This document shows, piece by piece, positions 23,961-32,800 of a DNA stretch of 64,000 bases (its first letter is position 1; every line of letters starts with the position of its first letter). Under the pieces are notes generated by a model, which saw only the letters and a program-made list of their open reading frames with translations, was not told the origin of the DNA and did no database searches. Source of the DNA: Microbacterium hominis (GTDB taxonomy: Bacteria > Actinomycetota > Actinomycetes > Actinomycetales > Microbacteriaceae); contig NZ_CP054038.1 in assembly GCF_013282805.1 (NCBI RefSeq), forward strand, positions 3,534,001 through 3,598,000, in the 5' to 3' direction. Position numbers and translations under genes: made by a program.

Positions 23961-24869
23961 TCAGTCCGCCGACGCGCTCGCGTCGCGGATGTCGGTGATC
24001 ACCCCGGAGAAGTCCCGGCGGGCACCCTCCCCCGCCGCGAAGTCCCGATAGATCTCCCGCGCGAGCATGCCCATGCGGGCCTCGACGCCGGTAAGCGCAA
24101 CGGCCTTCTCCGCGAGACCCAGGTCCTTGTCCATGAGCGCGCCCGCGAACCCCGGCTGATAGTCGCGATTGGCGGGACTCGTGGGCACGGGCCCCGGCAC
24201 CGGGCAGTTGGTCGTCAGCGCCCAGCACTGGCCCGACGCGTTCGAGACCACGTCGAACAGTGCGTGGTGCTCGAGTCCGAGCCGCTCGCCGAGCACGAAC
24301 GCCTCCGCGACCGCGATCTGCGACACCGCGAGGATCATGTTGTTGCAGACCTTCGCGGCCTGGCCGAGCCCCGCGCCGCCGCAGTGCACGACACGCCGGC
24401 CCATGGCCTCCAGCAGAGGCTTCGCGGCCTCGAAGTCGGCATCGGCCCCGCCGACCATGAACGCCAGCGTGGCGTTCTCGGCGCCGACGACGCCTCCCGA
24501 CACCGGGGCGTCGATCGAGCGATGGCCGGCGGCCTCGGCCAGCGCGTGCGCGGCCCGTGCGTCGTCGACGGCGATCGTCGACGAGTCGATGAACAGGGTG
24601 CCGGGCGCGGCGGCGTCGAGCAGTCCCCTCCCGCCCTCGACGCCGCGATAGGCGTCGATCACCTGCGCGCCGGTCTGGAACATCGTGATCACGACGTCGG
24701 CGCCGGTGGCGGCATCGACCCCCGTCTCGGCCACGGGCAGACCGCTGTCCCGGGCGCCGTCCCGCGCGCCCGCGAAGACGTCGAAGCCGACCACCTCGTG
24801 TCCGGCCGTCCGCAGGTTGTTCGCCATGGGCAGGCCCATGTGGCCCAGGCCCAGGAATGCGATCCTCAT
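23961..24869 (-). CDS. mmsB: 3-hydroxyisobutyrate dehydrogenase
   Basis: 302-residue beta-hydroxyacid dehydrogenase of valine degradation, oxidising 3-hydroxyisobutyrate to methylmalonate semialdehyde with NAD. It has the nucleotide fold MRIAFLGLGHMGLPMANNL, the substrate loop DAPVSGGVVGAENATLAFMVGG, and the catalytic Lys helix GLGQAAKVCNNMI, ending with the usual FAGALMDKDLGLA. ATG 24869 has AAGGAG upstream and lies 23 bases after the stop of the acyl-CoA dehydrogenase gene. The pairing with that gene supports a valine route over other members of the family. Confidence 0.93.
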   Translation of the reverse strand: MRIAFLGLGHMGLPMANNLRTAGHEVVGFDVFAGARDGARDSGLPVAETGVDAATGADVVITMFQTGAQVIDAYRGVEGGRGLLDAAAPGTLFIDSSTIAVDDARAAHALAEAAGHRSIDAPVSGGVVGAENATLAFMVGGADADFEAAKPLLEAMGRRVVHCGGAGLGQAAKVCNNMILAVSQIAVAEAFVLGERLGLEHHALFDVVSNASGQCWALTTNCPVPGPVPTSPANRDYQPGFAGALMDKDLGLAEKAVALTGVEARMGMLAREIYRDFAAGEGARRDFSGVITDIRDASASAD

Positions 24870-24892
24870 TCGTGCGACTCCTTCGTCGACCG

Positions 24893-26065
24893 TCATGCGC
24901 GAGGGGTCAGCAGCTCGCGACCGATGATGACGCGCATGATCTCGTTCGTGCCCTCGAGGATCTGGTGCACGCGCAGGTCGCGCACCACCTTCTCGATGCC
25001 GTACTCCTGAAGGTAGCCGTACCCGCCGTGCAGCTGGAGAGCCTCGTTGGCGATCCGGAAGCCGGCATCGGTCGCGAACCTCTTGGCCATCGCGCACTGC
25101 AGCGAGGCGTCCGGCGCCTTCGCGTCGAGGGCGGCGGCGGCATCCCGCACGAGCGCACGCGCGGCGCGCAGCTCGGTGGCCATGTCGGCGATCGTGAACA
25201 CGACGGACTGCTTCTCGGCCAGCGCCTCGCCGAACGTGAAGCGCTCGTGCACGTACTGCATGGCGCGGTCGAGCGCCCACTGCGCGCCGCCGAGCGAGCA
25301 CGCGGCGATGTTGATGCGCCCGCCGTCGAGCGCCGACATCGCGATCTTGAAGCCCTGCCCTTCGACGCCGAGCATGCTCGCGGCCGGGACGCGCACCTCG
25401 TCGAGGATCACCTGTCGTGTGGGCTGGGCGTTCCAGCCCATCTTCTTCTCGTTCGCGCCGAACGAGAGTCCCGGGGTGCCGTCGGGAACGAGGAACGCCG
25501 TGATGCCGCGCGCACCGGGCTCGCCCGTGCGGGCCATCACGATGTAGACGGATGCCTCGCCGCCGCCGGAGATGAACTGCTTGACGCCCGTCAGCACGAA
25601 CTCGTCGCCGTCGCGGATCGCCGTCGTCGTGATCGCGGCGGCATCGGATCCTGCCCCGGGCTCGGTGAGGCAGTAGCTGCCGAAGCCCTCCATCGAGGTC
25701 AGCCGCGGGAGCCATTCGCGACGCTGCTCGTCGGCGCCGTAGGTGTCGATCATCCACGCGACCATGTTGTGGATCGTGATGAAGGCGGCGATCGCCGGGT
25801 CGCCCTGCGCGAGCTCCTCGAAGATCTGGACCGCTTCGGCACGCCCGAGACCGGTGCCGCCGACGTCTTCGCGCACGTAGACACCGCCGAGTCCGAGTTC
25901 GCCGGCCCGGTGGATGGTCTCGCGGGGGAAGTGCTTGCGCTCGTCCCACTCCAGCGTGTGCGGGGCGAGCTCGCTCTGCGCGAATTCGCGCACGGCTGCG
26001 AGGATCGCGTCGCGCTCATCATCGCTCAGGGCGGTCTTCGGGGAGGTGGACATCGTCATCGACAC
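24893..26065 (-). CDS. Acyl-CoA dehydrogenase, isobutyryl-CoA type
   Basis: 390-residue flavoprotein. It shows the signature YCLTEPGAGSDAAAI with the FAD contacts, and LQLHGGYGYLQEYGIEKVVRDLRVHQILEGTNEIMR at the C-terminus with the catalytic base region of short/branched-chain enzymes. Downstream mmsB points to isobutyryl-CoA (valine) as substrate. The GTG at 26065 has GGAG five bases upstream; ATGs at 26059 and 26053 are alternatives. Electrons should go to the EtfAB encoded at 16583-18341. Confidence 0.92.
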   Translation of the reverse strand: MSMTMSTSPKTALSDDERDAILAAVREFAQSELAPHTLEWDERKHFPRETIHRAGELGLGGVYVREDVGGTGLGRAEAVQIFEELAQGDPAIAAFITIHNMVAWMIDTYGADEQRREWLPRLTSMEGFGSYCLTEPGAGSDAAAITTTAIRDGDEFVLTGVKQFISGGGEASVYIVMARTGEPGARGITAFLVPDGTPGLSFGANEKKMGWNAQPTRQVILDEVRVPAASMLGVEGQGFKIAMSALDGGRINIAACSLGGAQWALDRAMQYVHERFTFGEALAEKQSVVFTIADMATELRAARALVRDAAAALDAKAPDASLQCAMAKRFATDAGFRIANEALQLHGGYGYLQEYGIEKVVRDLRVHQILEGTNEIMRVIIGRELLTPRA

Positions 26066-26145
26066 CGTTGCTCCTTCATTCTTCTGCTCGTGCCCTTGTG
26101 GGGCATCCTGCTGAATCCGGTTGTGCCGTCGTTGGCACCGTGCTG

Positions 26146-26177
26146 ATTTTACATGGACTTCCTACTATCTGTCCTGG
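26146..26177 (-). promoter_or_regulatory. Promoter of the isobutyryl-CoA dehydrogenase/mmsB unit with partial palindrome
   Basis: On the minus strand TAAAAT (complement of 26146-26151) is a good -10; GGACAG about 17 bases upstream is a weak -35. The same stretch on the plus strand, GGACTTCCTACTATCTGTCC, begins GGAC and ends GTCC and is partly symmetric, so a regulator may bind over the promoter. This AT-rich patch contrasts with the GC-rich surroundings. Confidence 0.45.
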
Positions 26178-26288
26178 CCTCCATACATCCCATTGTTCGC
26201 CGCCCGTTCATAGGGATCTCACCGGGGCTCGGTAGTCACGAGGGGACGCGCGCTCGCGCGTCGTCGAAGCCCCTACCCGAGGATCCGC

Positions 26289-27935
26289 ATGCCTTCTCCC
26301 CTGACCCGGCGCTCCGTCGCCACCACGGCGATCCTGGTCGCCGGCGCGCTCGCACTCGCACCGCTGACCGCCGCGTCGGCCGCGATCGTTCCCGCGCCGA
26401 TCCAGTACTCCGCCGACGACGCCGCCCTCTCGCTCGCCCCCGTCGGCACGTTCGACACCGGCGCCTTCGACGAGTCGGCCGCCGAGATCGTCGCCGCGCA
26501 CGGCGACCGTCTCTTCGTGGTCAACGCGCAGGCAGGTTCGGTGAGCGTCCTCGACTACTCCGAGCCCGCAGCGATGACCCTCGAGTTCGCGATCTCCTCC
26601 GCCGGCATCGCCAACTCCGTCGCCGTGCGCGCCGACGGACTCGGCGTGATCGCCTTCGAGGCGCCCACGAAGACCGACCCCGGCCACCTGGTGTTCTTCG
26701 ACGCGAACGCGGCGGGCGCGGCATCCACGTATCTCGGCGAGGTCGAGGTCGGGGCGCTCCCCGACATGGTCGCGATCGCGCCCGACGGCAGATACGCCGT
26801 CGTCGCCAACGAAGGCGAGCCGAACGACGCGTTCACGATCGACCCCGAAGGTTCGGTGAGCATCGTGAAGCTGCCGAACAAGGTCGCCGCAGCGACGCAG
26901 AAGGACGTCAAGACCGCCGACTTCCACGCGTTCGAGGCCGGCGGCTCGAAGACCCTGCCGGCCGACGTGCGGGTCTTCGGGCCGCAGCCGCACGGAAACG
27001 ACCTGCCGGTGAGCCGCAACCTCGAGCCGGAGTACGTGGCGATCGACGGCAACACCGCCTACGTCGCCCTGCAGGAGGCGAACGCGATCGCCGTCGTGCA
27101 GATCCCGAGCGCCCGGGTCACCGGCATCCTGCCGCTGGGGTTCACGGACTTCTCCCTCCCGCAGAACGCGCTCGACCCGAGCGACCGCGACGGCGGATTC
27201 GCGCTGCGCACCCTCGAGGGCCTGTTCGGGGCCTACATGCCCGACGGACTCAACGCCTATCGCAGCGGCGGCCAGACGTACCTCGTCACCGCGAACGAGG
27301 GCGACGCCCGCGAGTGGGGCGACTATGTCGAAGGTTCGCGGGTGTCCGGCCTCGCGTCGCAGGTGTGCGCCGACAGCCCGCTGGCATCGCAGCTCGGCAA
27401 CGCCGATCTCGGCCGCCTCAACGTGACGCGCGAGCTCGGCTTCGACGACGCGGCCGGCTGCTACTCCGAGCTGTACACGTTCGGGGCCCGGTCGTTCTCG
27501 ATCTGGACAACCGACGGCGCGCAGGTGTTCGACTCGGGCTCCTCGTTCGAGGAGATCACCCACGCGGCCAACCCGGCCTTCTTCAACTCGAACCACACCG
27601 AGGCGAACCTCGAGGGGCGCAGCGATGACAAGGGCCCTGAGCCGGAGAACCTCGCGATCGGGGAGGTCGGCGGACGCACCTACGCGTTCATCGGCTTCGA
27701 GCGCGTGGGCGGCGTCGCCGTGTACGACATCACCGTGCCGACCGAGACCGCCTTCGTGACCTACGTGAACAACCGCGACTTCACGGCCGACCCGACCTCG
27801 CCGGCGGCGGGCGATCTCGGCGCCGAAGGCGTCGCGTTCATCCCGGCGTCGGCCTCGGCCACCGGCGAGCCGATGCTCGCGGTCGCGAACGAGGTCTCGG
27901 GCACGACCACGCTGTTCGCGATCTCGACCGACTGA
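26289..27935 (+). CDS. Secreted choice-of-anchor I family protein
   Basis: 548 residues. N-terminus MPSPLTRRSVATTAILVAGALALAPLTAASA is a signal peptide (RRS could also allow Tat export). The body is a beta-propeller-like family of extracellular proteins: EIVAAHGDRLFVVNAQAGSVSVLDYSEP, YAVVANEGEPND, LNAYRSGGQTYLVTANEGDAREWGDY, DDKGPEPENLAIGEVGGRTYAFIGFERVGGVAVYDI. These are hallmark stretches of choice-of-anchor I proteins, once annotated as alkaline-phosphatase-like. No LPXTG or membrane anchor is seen, so it is probably released. GAGGA precedes the ATG. Enzymatic function is not established for this family. Confidence 0.88.
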   Translation: MPSPLTRRSVATTAILVAGALALAPLTAASAAIVPAPIQYSADDAALSLAPVGTFDTGAFDESAAEIVAAHGDRLFVVNAQAGSVSVLDYSEPAAMTLEFAISSAGIANSVAVRADGLGVIAFEAPTKTDPGHLVFFDANAAGAASTYLGEVEVGALPDMVAIAPDGRYAVVANEGEPNDAFTIDPEGSVSIVKLPNKVAAATQKDVKTADFHAFEAGGSKTLPADVRVFGPQPHGNDLPVSRNLEPEYVAIDGNTAYVALQEANAIAVVQIPSARVTGILPLGFTDFSLPQNALDPSDRDGGFALRTLEGLFGAYMPDGLNAYRSGGQTYLVTANEGDAREWGDYVEGSRVSGLASQVCADSPLASQLGNADLGRLNVTRELGFDDAAGCYSELYTFGARSFSIWTTDGAQVFDSGSSFEEITHAANPAFFNSNHTEANLEGRSDDKGPEPENLAIGEVGGRTYAFIGFERVGGVAVYDITVPTETAFVTYVNNRDFTADPTSPAAGDLGAEGVAFIPASASATGEPMLAVANEVSGTTTLFAISTD

Positions 27936-27958
27936 GACGCCTCACGCGTCGATCAAGA

Positions 27959-27999
27959 CGACGGTGCCGCCGCACCCGTGGGATGCGGCGGCACCGTCG
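27959..27999. terminator. Strong bidirectional terminator hairpin
   Basis: A perfect 16-bp stem, CGACGGTGCCGCCGCA (27959-27974) with its complement at 27984-27999, closes a nine-base loop. It lies between the 3' ends of the convergent choice-of-anchor I and M1 peptidase genes, so it can serve both. There is no long T-run, as is common in GC-rich actinobacteria. Confidence 0.85.
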
Positions 28000-28013
28000 G
28001 ACGGATGCTGCGA

Positions 28014-29543
28014 TCAGGGCAGCGTCCAGGTTGCCGGCGGCTTCTCCTGGCCGTAGAGCCAGATCTGGAAGAACGCGTCGAGGTCCTGTCCCGACACCTC
28101 CTCGTAGACCGCCTGGAAGTCGGCCGCGGAGCCCGTCGAGTCGTTGTAGCGCTCGACCCACAGACGTGCCCCCGCGAAGAACGCCTCGTCGCCGACCTCG
28201 AGTCGCAGGGCGTGCAGGGTTCCGGCACCCCGGTTGTACACCTGGCCCGCGAACAGTCCGAGCGGACCCGGGTCGCCGATCTGGAAGGTCCAGTACGACG
28301 ACGTGGGCGGCGCCGAGTTGTACCAGATGTTGTACGCCGCCTGGGCGGTGCGGATGCCGCGCTCCTCGTTCCAGATCCACGTCGCGTAGGTCGCCCAGCC
28401 TTCGTTGAGCCAGATGTCGGCCCAGCGGTCGGGGCTCACGGCGTTGCCGAACCACTGGTGAGCCAGCTCGTGCGCGACCGTGCCCTCGCTGGCCTGGGCG
28501 GAGTACACCGGACGCGTCTGCGTCTCGAGCGCATAGCCGACCGAGTCGTTGTCGACGATCGCGCCGTACGAGTTGAACGGGTACTTCCCGAACAGGCTCT
28601 CGAACAGGTCGATCATCGCGGGCTGCCGCAGCAGGCTCGCGTTCGTCGTGGCCAGGCGGCTGGCGCTCAGCTTCGTGTCGACCGCGTCGATGATCGGCAC
28701 GCCGCTCGCCGAGAAGTACGTGTTGCGCAGGTCGAAGTCGCCGACCGACGCCGTGGTGAGGTAGCTCGCCTGCTCGTCGGGGGCGTCCCAGTACCAGGTG
28801 GTCAGGCCGTCGGCGGTGACCGGATCCTGGGCGGGTACGCCGTTGGCGACGGCGACCTTGCCCTCGGGCACCGTGATCTCGAAGCGGTACGACGCCTTGT
28901 CGGTCTGGTGATCGCTCACCGGGTACCACGTCATCGACCCGTCGGGCTCGCTGACGACCATGGCGCCGTCGCGCGTGGTGACCCACCCGTACAGGGCGCC
29001 CTCGATGTCGAGCGGCCGGATCGTGGTGCCGCCGTACTCGACGACGACCTGGAAGCTCTGGCCGGCCTTGATCTTGGGACGCGGCTGCACGACGAGCTCC
29101 CAGATGCGGGCGTCGTCGTCCTGCACCTGCCAGTAGGCGGCCCCGTCGATCTCGGCGCCGGCAGCGGGAACCGGGATGCCGGCTGCCGGCTTGCCGTTCA
29201 CGGACAGGGCCGAGGCCGTCATTCCGCGCAGGTCGAGGTTGAAGCGGTCGAGGTCCTGTGTGGCCACGATGTCGATGGTCGCCACGCCGGTCAGCTGCCC
29301 CTCGAGGAGCGCCGGTGCCGGCGCCGGTGGCGTGTAGTCGAGGTCGAGGTCGTAGTGGGCGACGTCGTAGCCGCCGTTGCCCGAGTAGGGGAAGTACGGG
29401 TCGCCCACGCCTTCGGCACCGGGGGCGTAGCGGGGCTGGCCCGGCTTCCCCGGCGCCGCGAGCGCGCCGGACGCACCCGCCCCGCTGATCACGACGAGGG
29501 CTGCGAGTCCCGCAGCCGTCATCGTCGTACGCAAACGTTTCAT
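28014..29543 (-). CDS. Secreted M1-family zinc metallopeptidase
   Basis: 509 residues. Signal peptide MKRLRTTMTAAGLAALVVISGAGASGALA. The gluzincin motif is HELAHQWFGN with His358, Glu359 and His362, and Glu381 in WLNEGWATY completes the zinc site. Upstream, the stretch around GYALETQTRP replaces the GAMEN exopeptidase motif of classical aminopeptidase N, so exopeptidase specificity is uncertain. At about 500 residues it is a short M1 enzyme lacking the large C-terminal helical domain. It should act outside the cell, releasing peptides. Confidence 0.92.
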   Translation of the reverse strand: MKRLRTTMTAAGLAALVVISGAGASGALAAPGKPGQPRYAPGAEGVGDPYFPYSGNGGYDVAHYDLDLDYTPPAPAPALLEGQLTGVATIDIVATQDLDRFNLDLRGMTASALSVNGKPAAGIPVPAAGAEIDGAAYWQVQDDDARIWELVVQPRPKIKAGQSFQVVVEYGGTTIRPLDIEGALYGWVTTRDGAMVVSEPDGSMTWYPVSDHQTDKASYRFEITVPEGKVAVANGVPAQDPVTADGLTTWYWDAPDEQASYLTTASVGDFDLRNTYFSASGVPIIDAVDTKLSASRLATTNASLLRQPAMIDLFESLFGKYPFNSYGAIVDNDSVGYALETQTRPVYSAQASEGTVAHELAHQWFGNAVSPDRWADIWLNEGWATYATWIWNEERGIRTAQAAYNIWYNSAPPTSSYWTFQIGDPGPLGLFAGQVYNRGAGTLHALRLEVGDEAFFAGARLWVERYNDSTGSAADFQAVYEEVSGQDLDAFFQIWLYGQEKPPATWTLP

Positions 29544-29574
29544 TGCTCTCCCTCTGTCGGCCCCCGTGGGCGAA

Positions 29575-29604
29575 ACTCTAGGGGAGCGTGGTCACCCACG
29601 ACAA
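29575..29604 (-). promoter_or_regulatory. Promoter of the M1 peptidase gene
   Basis: On the minus strand TTGTCG (complement of 29599-29604), 18 bases, then TAGAGT (complement of 29575-29580), about 30 bases before the ATG at 29543. The rest of the 285-base gap up to 29828 holds the pullulanase terminator and no recognisable gene. Confidence 0.6.
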
Positions 29605-29786
29605 CGATGGGATTCGGCGACCTCTCGCCGGATCAGGCGGAGTGCCGGGGCTGGCCGTTCACGCGCGGGTGGATGCCGCGGCGCGGCGCCTTCGCGCCGG
29701 TGCCGGCATCTTCGGGCGCGGGCTCGGCGCGACTCACGGCCCCACTTTCGTGAATCGCTCTGTCCACGTCAACCCCGCCGCTGCCA

Positions 29787-29815
29787 CCCGCCCGCGGACA
29801 GCTGCCGCGGGCGGG
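29787..29815 (-). terminator. Terminator hairpin of the amylopullulanase gene
   Basis: CCCGCCCGCGG (29787-29797) pairs perfectly with CCGCGGGCGGG (29805-29815) around a seven-base loop, 14 bases after the pullulanase stop. This is a compact 11-bp GC stem well placed to end that transcript. Confidence 0.75.
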
Positions 29816-29828
29816 CGGAGCCGGGGAA

Positions 29829-32800
29829 CTACCGGGCCGCCTCCACCAGCACGGCGGCGGTGCGGGCGGGGATCGTCAGGGTGCCGGAGGCGGCATCCCA
29901 CGTCACGCCCTTGACGATGGCGTCGCTGCCGTCGGCGAGCGCCTCCGCGAGAGCGAACCCGCGCCCCTCGAGCTCGGTGAGCGACTGCACCACCGGCTCC
30001 GGCGAGGCGTTGAACACGACCAGGGCGCCGTCGAGCGCACGGTCGGCGTCGGCGCCGACGGTGTCGTCGATGAGCATCGTGATCACGCCGGGTGCGGCAT
30101 CCACCCCGCTGCCGGGGAACGATACCTTCTGCTCGATGAGCGCCGCCGAGCCGAGACGCAGCAGTCCCACCTCTTCGCGGGTGCGCAGCAGGTCGAGCGC
30201 GGCCGCCTCTGCGGAAGCGATGTCGGATGCCGCGGGCTTCAGCGCCGGGTCGGCCAGCAGCGGCGCCATGATCGACCACTTGCCCTCGTTGTCGGCGGCG
30301 CGCGGGAGGCCCGAGCCGAAGGTCGACTCCTGCCCCGTCCAGTCGATGCGGTTGAACCAGTCGCCCGAGTTGTAGCTGTTGCGATCCAGCGACTTCGAGC
30401 GCAGGAGCTCCGTGCCGGCGTGCCAGAACGACGGCGTCTGGGCGTAGGTCGTCGTCGCGAGCATGAGCGTGTTCATGCGCACGCGGTCGGCCATCGACAT
30501 GTCGGCCGGCAGCTTCATCACCGCGAGGTCGTAGAGCGTCTCGTTGTCGTGCGCGTCGACGTAGGTGATGACCTCGTCGGGCTCGTCGGCGTACCCGGCA
30601 GGCGAGCCGTTGTAGTCGAACTGCGCCCCCGCCTTCGTCGATCCATCGGAGGCGGTCATCGCGAAGTCGCGCAGGTTGCCGGCGAGCCCCAGCTTCACGA
30701 GGTCGGTCTTGCGCGCGAGGTCGCCCGCCGCGTCGCCGGGCACGCCCGCGCGGCCGTTCGGGTCGGTGGACAGCCCGGTGCCGAAGCCCTGGAAGAACGT
30801 CGACGAGCCGTCGACGGGGCTCCCGCCGTGCACCGCGTCGCGCAGCCGGTCGCTGAACGTGCCGATGCCGGTGCCGCCCAGCTGCCCCTGCGTCGCCTGC
30901 TCGAACAGGGCGTTGTCCGCGACCTCGCCGAAGTTCCAGCCCTCGCCGTAGAGGTAGATCGCCGACCCGTCGACACCGTCTTTCTTCAGCGTGAGCGCGT
31001 CGAGGGCCGCGCGGATCGCGAGCATGTTCGCCTTCGAGTGGTGTCCCATGAGGTCGAAGCGGAAGCCGTCGACCTTGTAGTCCCGCGCCCACGTGACCAC
31101 CGAGTCGACCATCAGCTTCTGGGCGACCTCGTGCTCGGTGGCGACGTTCTGGCAGCAGGTCGAGGTCTCGACCGCGCCGGCCGCGTTGAGCCGGTGGTAG
31201 TAGCCGGGCACGACGCGGTCGAGCACCGACTTCTCGCCCTGACCCGACTGCGCGGTGTGGTTGAACACCTGGTCGAGCACGACCTGGAGCCCCATCCCGT
31301 GGAGGGCGCCCACCATCGCGCGGAACTCCTCCACGCGGGCGCCGCCGTCGGGATCGACGGCGTACGAACCCTCCGGCACCGTGTAGTGATACGGGTCGTA
31401 GCCCCAGTTGAAGCCGTCGGCGTCGACGACCCGCTCGATGCAGGCCTGCTGCTCGGCGGAATCCGGCGCGAACGCGGCGAGGTCGCAGTCGGGCTGCGCC
31501 TGCTTCGCGCGGTCCTCCTCGATGGTGGCGATGTCGAACGTCGGCAGCAGGTGCACGGTGTTGATGCCCGCCTCGGCGAGCTCGCGCAGCTGCGTGGTGC
31601 CGGCGCTGTCGCGCGTGAACGCGCGATAGGTGCCGCGCTCGTCCTCAGGCACCGACGCGTCAGTGATCGAGAAGTCGCGCACGTGGAGTTCGTAGATCGC
31701 GCGGTCGACGGGCTGGTCGATCGTCGGGGCCTTCGTCTTCTCCCACGCCTTCGGCCGCCACTGCTTGTCGGCGAGGTCCACTGCGACGCTGCGCTCGGAG
31801 TTCAGCGTGAGCGCCACCGAGTACGGGTCGGTCACGATGTTCGTCTCGATCGCGCCGGTGTCGGTCGAGTACACGACCACCTCCCACGCGTACTCGGTGC
31901 CGGCGAGGGCGGCCTTGCCCTTGACCGTCCAGATCCCGGATGCCGCGTCCCAGGTCGCCTCATGACGCCGGGGCTCGCCCTCGTCGCCGGCAGCCCACGT
32001 GAGCAGGGTCGCCTGCTGGGCCGTTGGCGCCCACAGCCGGAACGTCGGCTTCTTGCCCTGGAAGCTCACCCCGAGCGTGGCGTCTTCGACGGCATCCGCG
32101 TAGAGATCGTCGAGCACGCCCGGGATCTGCAGACCGGTGAGGCCGGTGAGAGTGCCGTCGGCGGCGCGCTGCGCGACCCAGAGCTGGCCGCGCAGCAGCT
32201 CCGCGACCTCGGCGCGCGTCTGCCCGTCGAGGGTCAGCGCGAGGTCGTCGGCGAGCGCGGGGAAGCGCGCGGCCTGCGCTTCGGTGAGCCCGCCGGCGCC
32301 GGCGGTGAGGGCGATGGGCTCGGCCCCGGTCACCGCGCCGTCGGTCAGGGCGAGCGACGCGTCCGTCGACGCGTACAGCTCGTACCCCGCACCGTCGACG
32401 GTGCCGAGCCCCGCCGGCCACACGAGCGTGGTCTCGTCGATCCAGTGCGCGCGCTCCTCGCCGATGCCGGCCAGCGGCGGGTTCTCGACGACGATCTCGA
32501 GCACGTGCGTCTCGAGCGTGTAGCGGAAGACGACGAGCTCGCCGTCGGCGACGCTGAACGACAGGTTCGCGCCGCCCGGCGCGCCGTCCTGCCCGTAGTT
32601 CACGCCCCAGCTGAGGCCGTGGGCGACCTTCACCTCGTACGCGCCCGCGGGGATCGCGGAGGTGGAGAACGTGTACACGCCGTCCTTGTCGCCGTCGGCC
32701 ATGAGGCTCGCGAGGCAGTCCGGCATCCAGTCGCCGGCGCAGCCGATCTCCTCCTGGAAGGAGCCGGGCAGCGTCACCGTGGGGCCTTCAGCCGTCGACT

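Noticed and set aside
25047..25547. Plus-strand frame opposite the isobutyryl-CoA dehydrogenase gene, looked at as a small protein
   Set aside because: Ser/Arg/Ala-rich antisense translation, no start signal, fully inside a conserved gene.
26220..26288. Structured leader or riboswitch before the choice-of-anchor I gene
   Set aside because: Only short GC-rich complementary runs (GCGCGCTCGCGCG) are present, with no conserved riboswitch layout.
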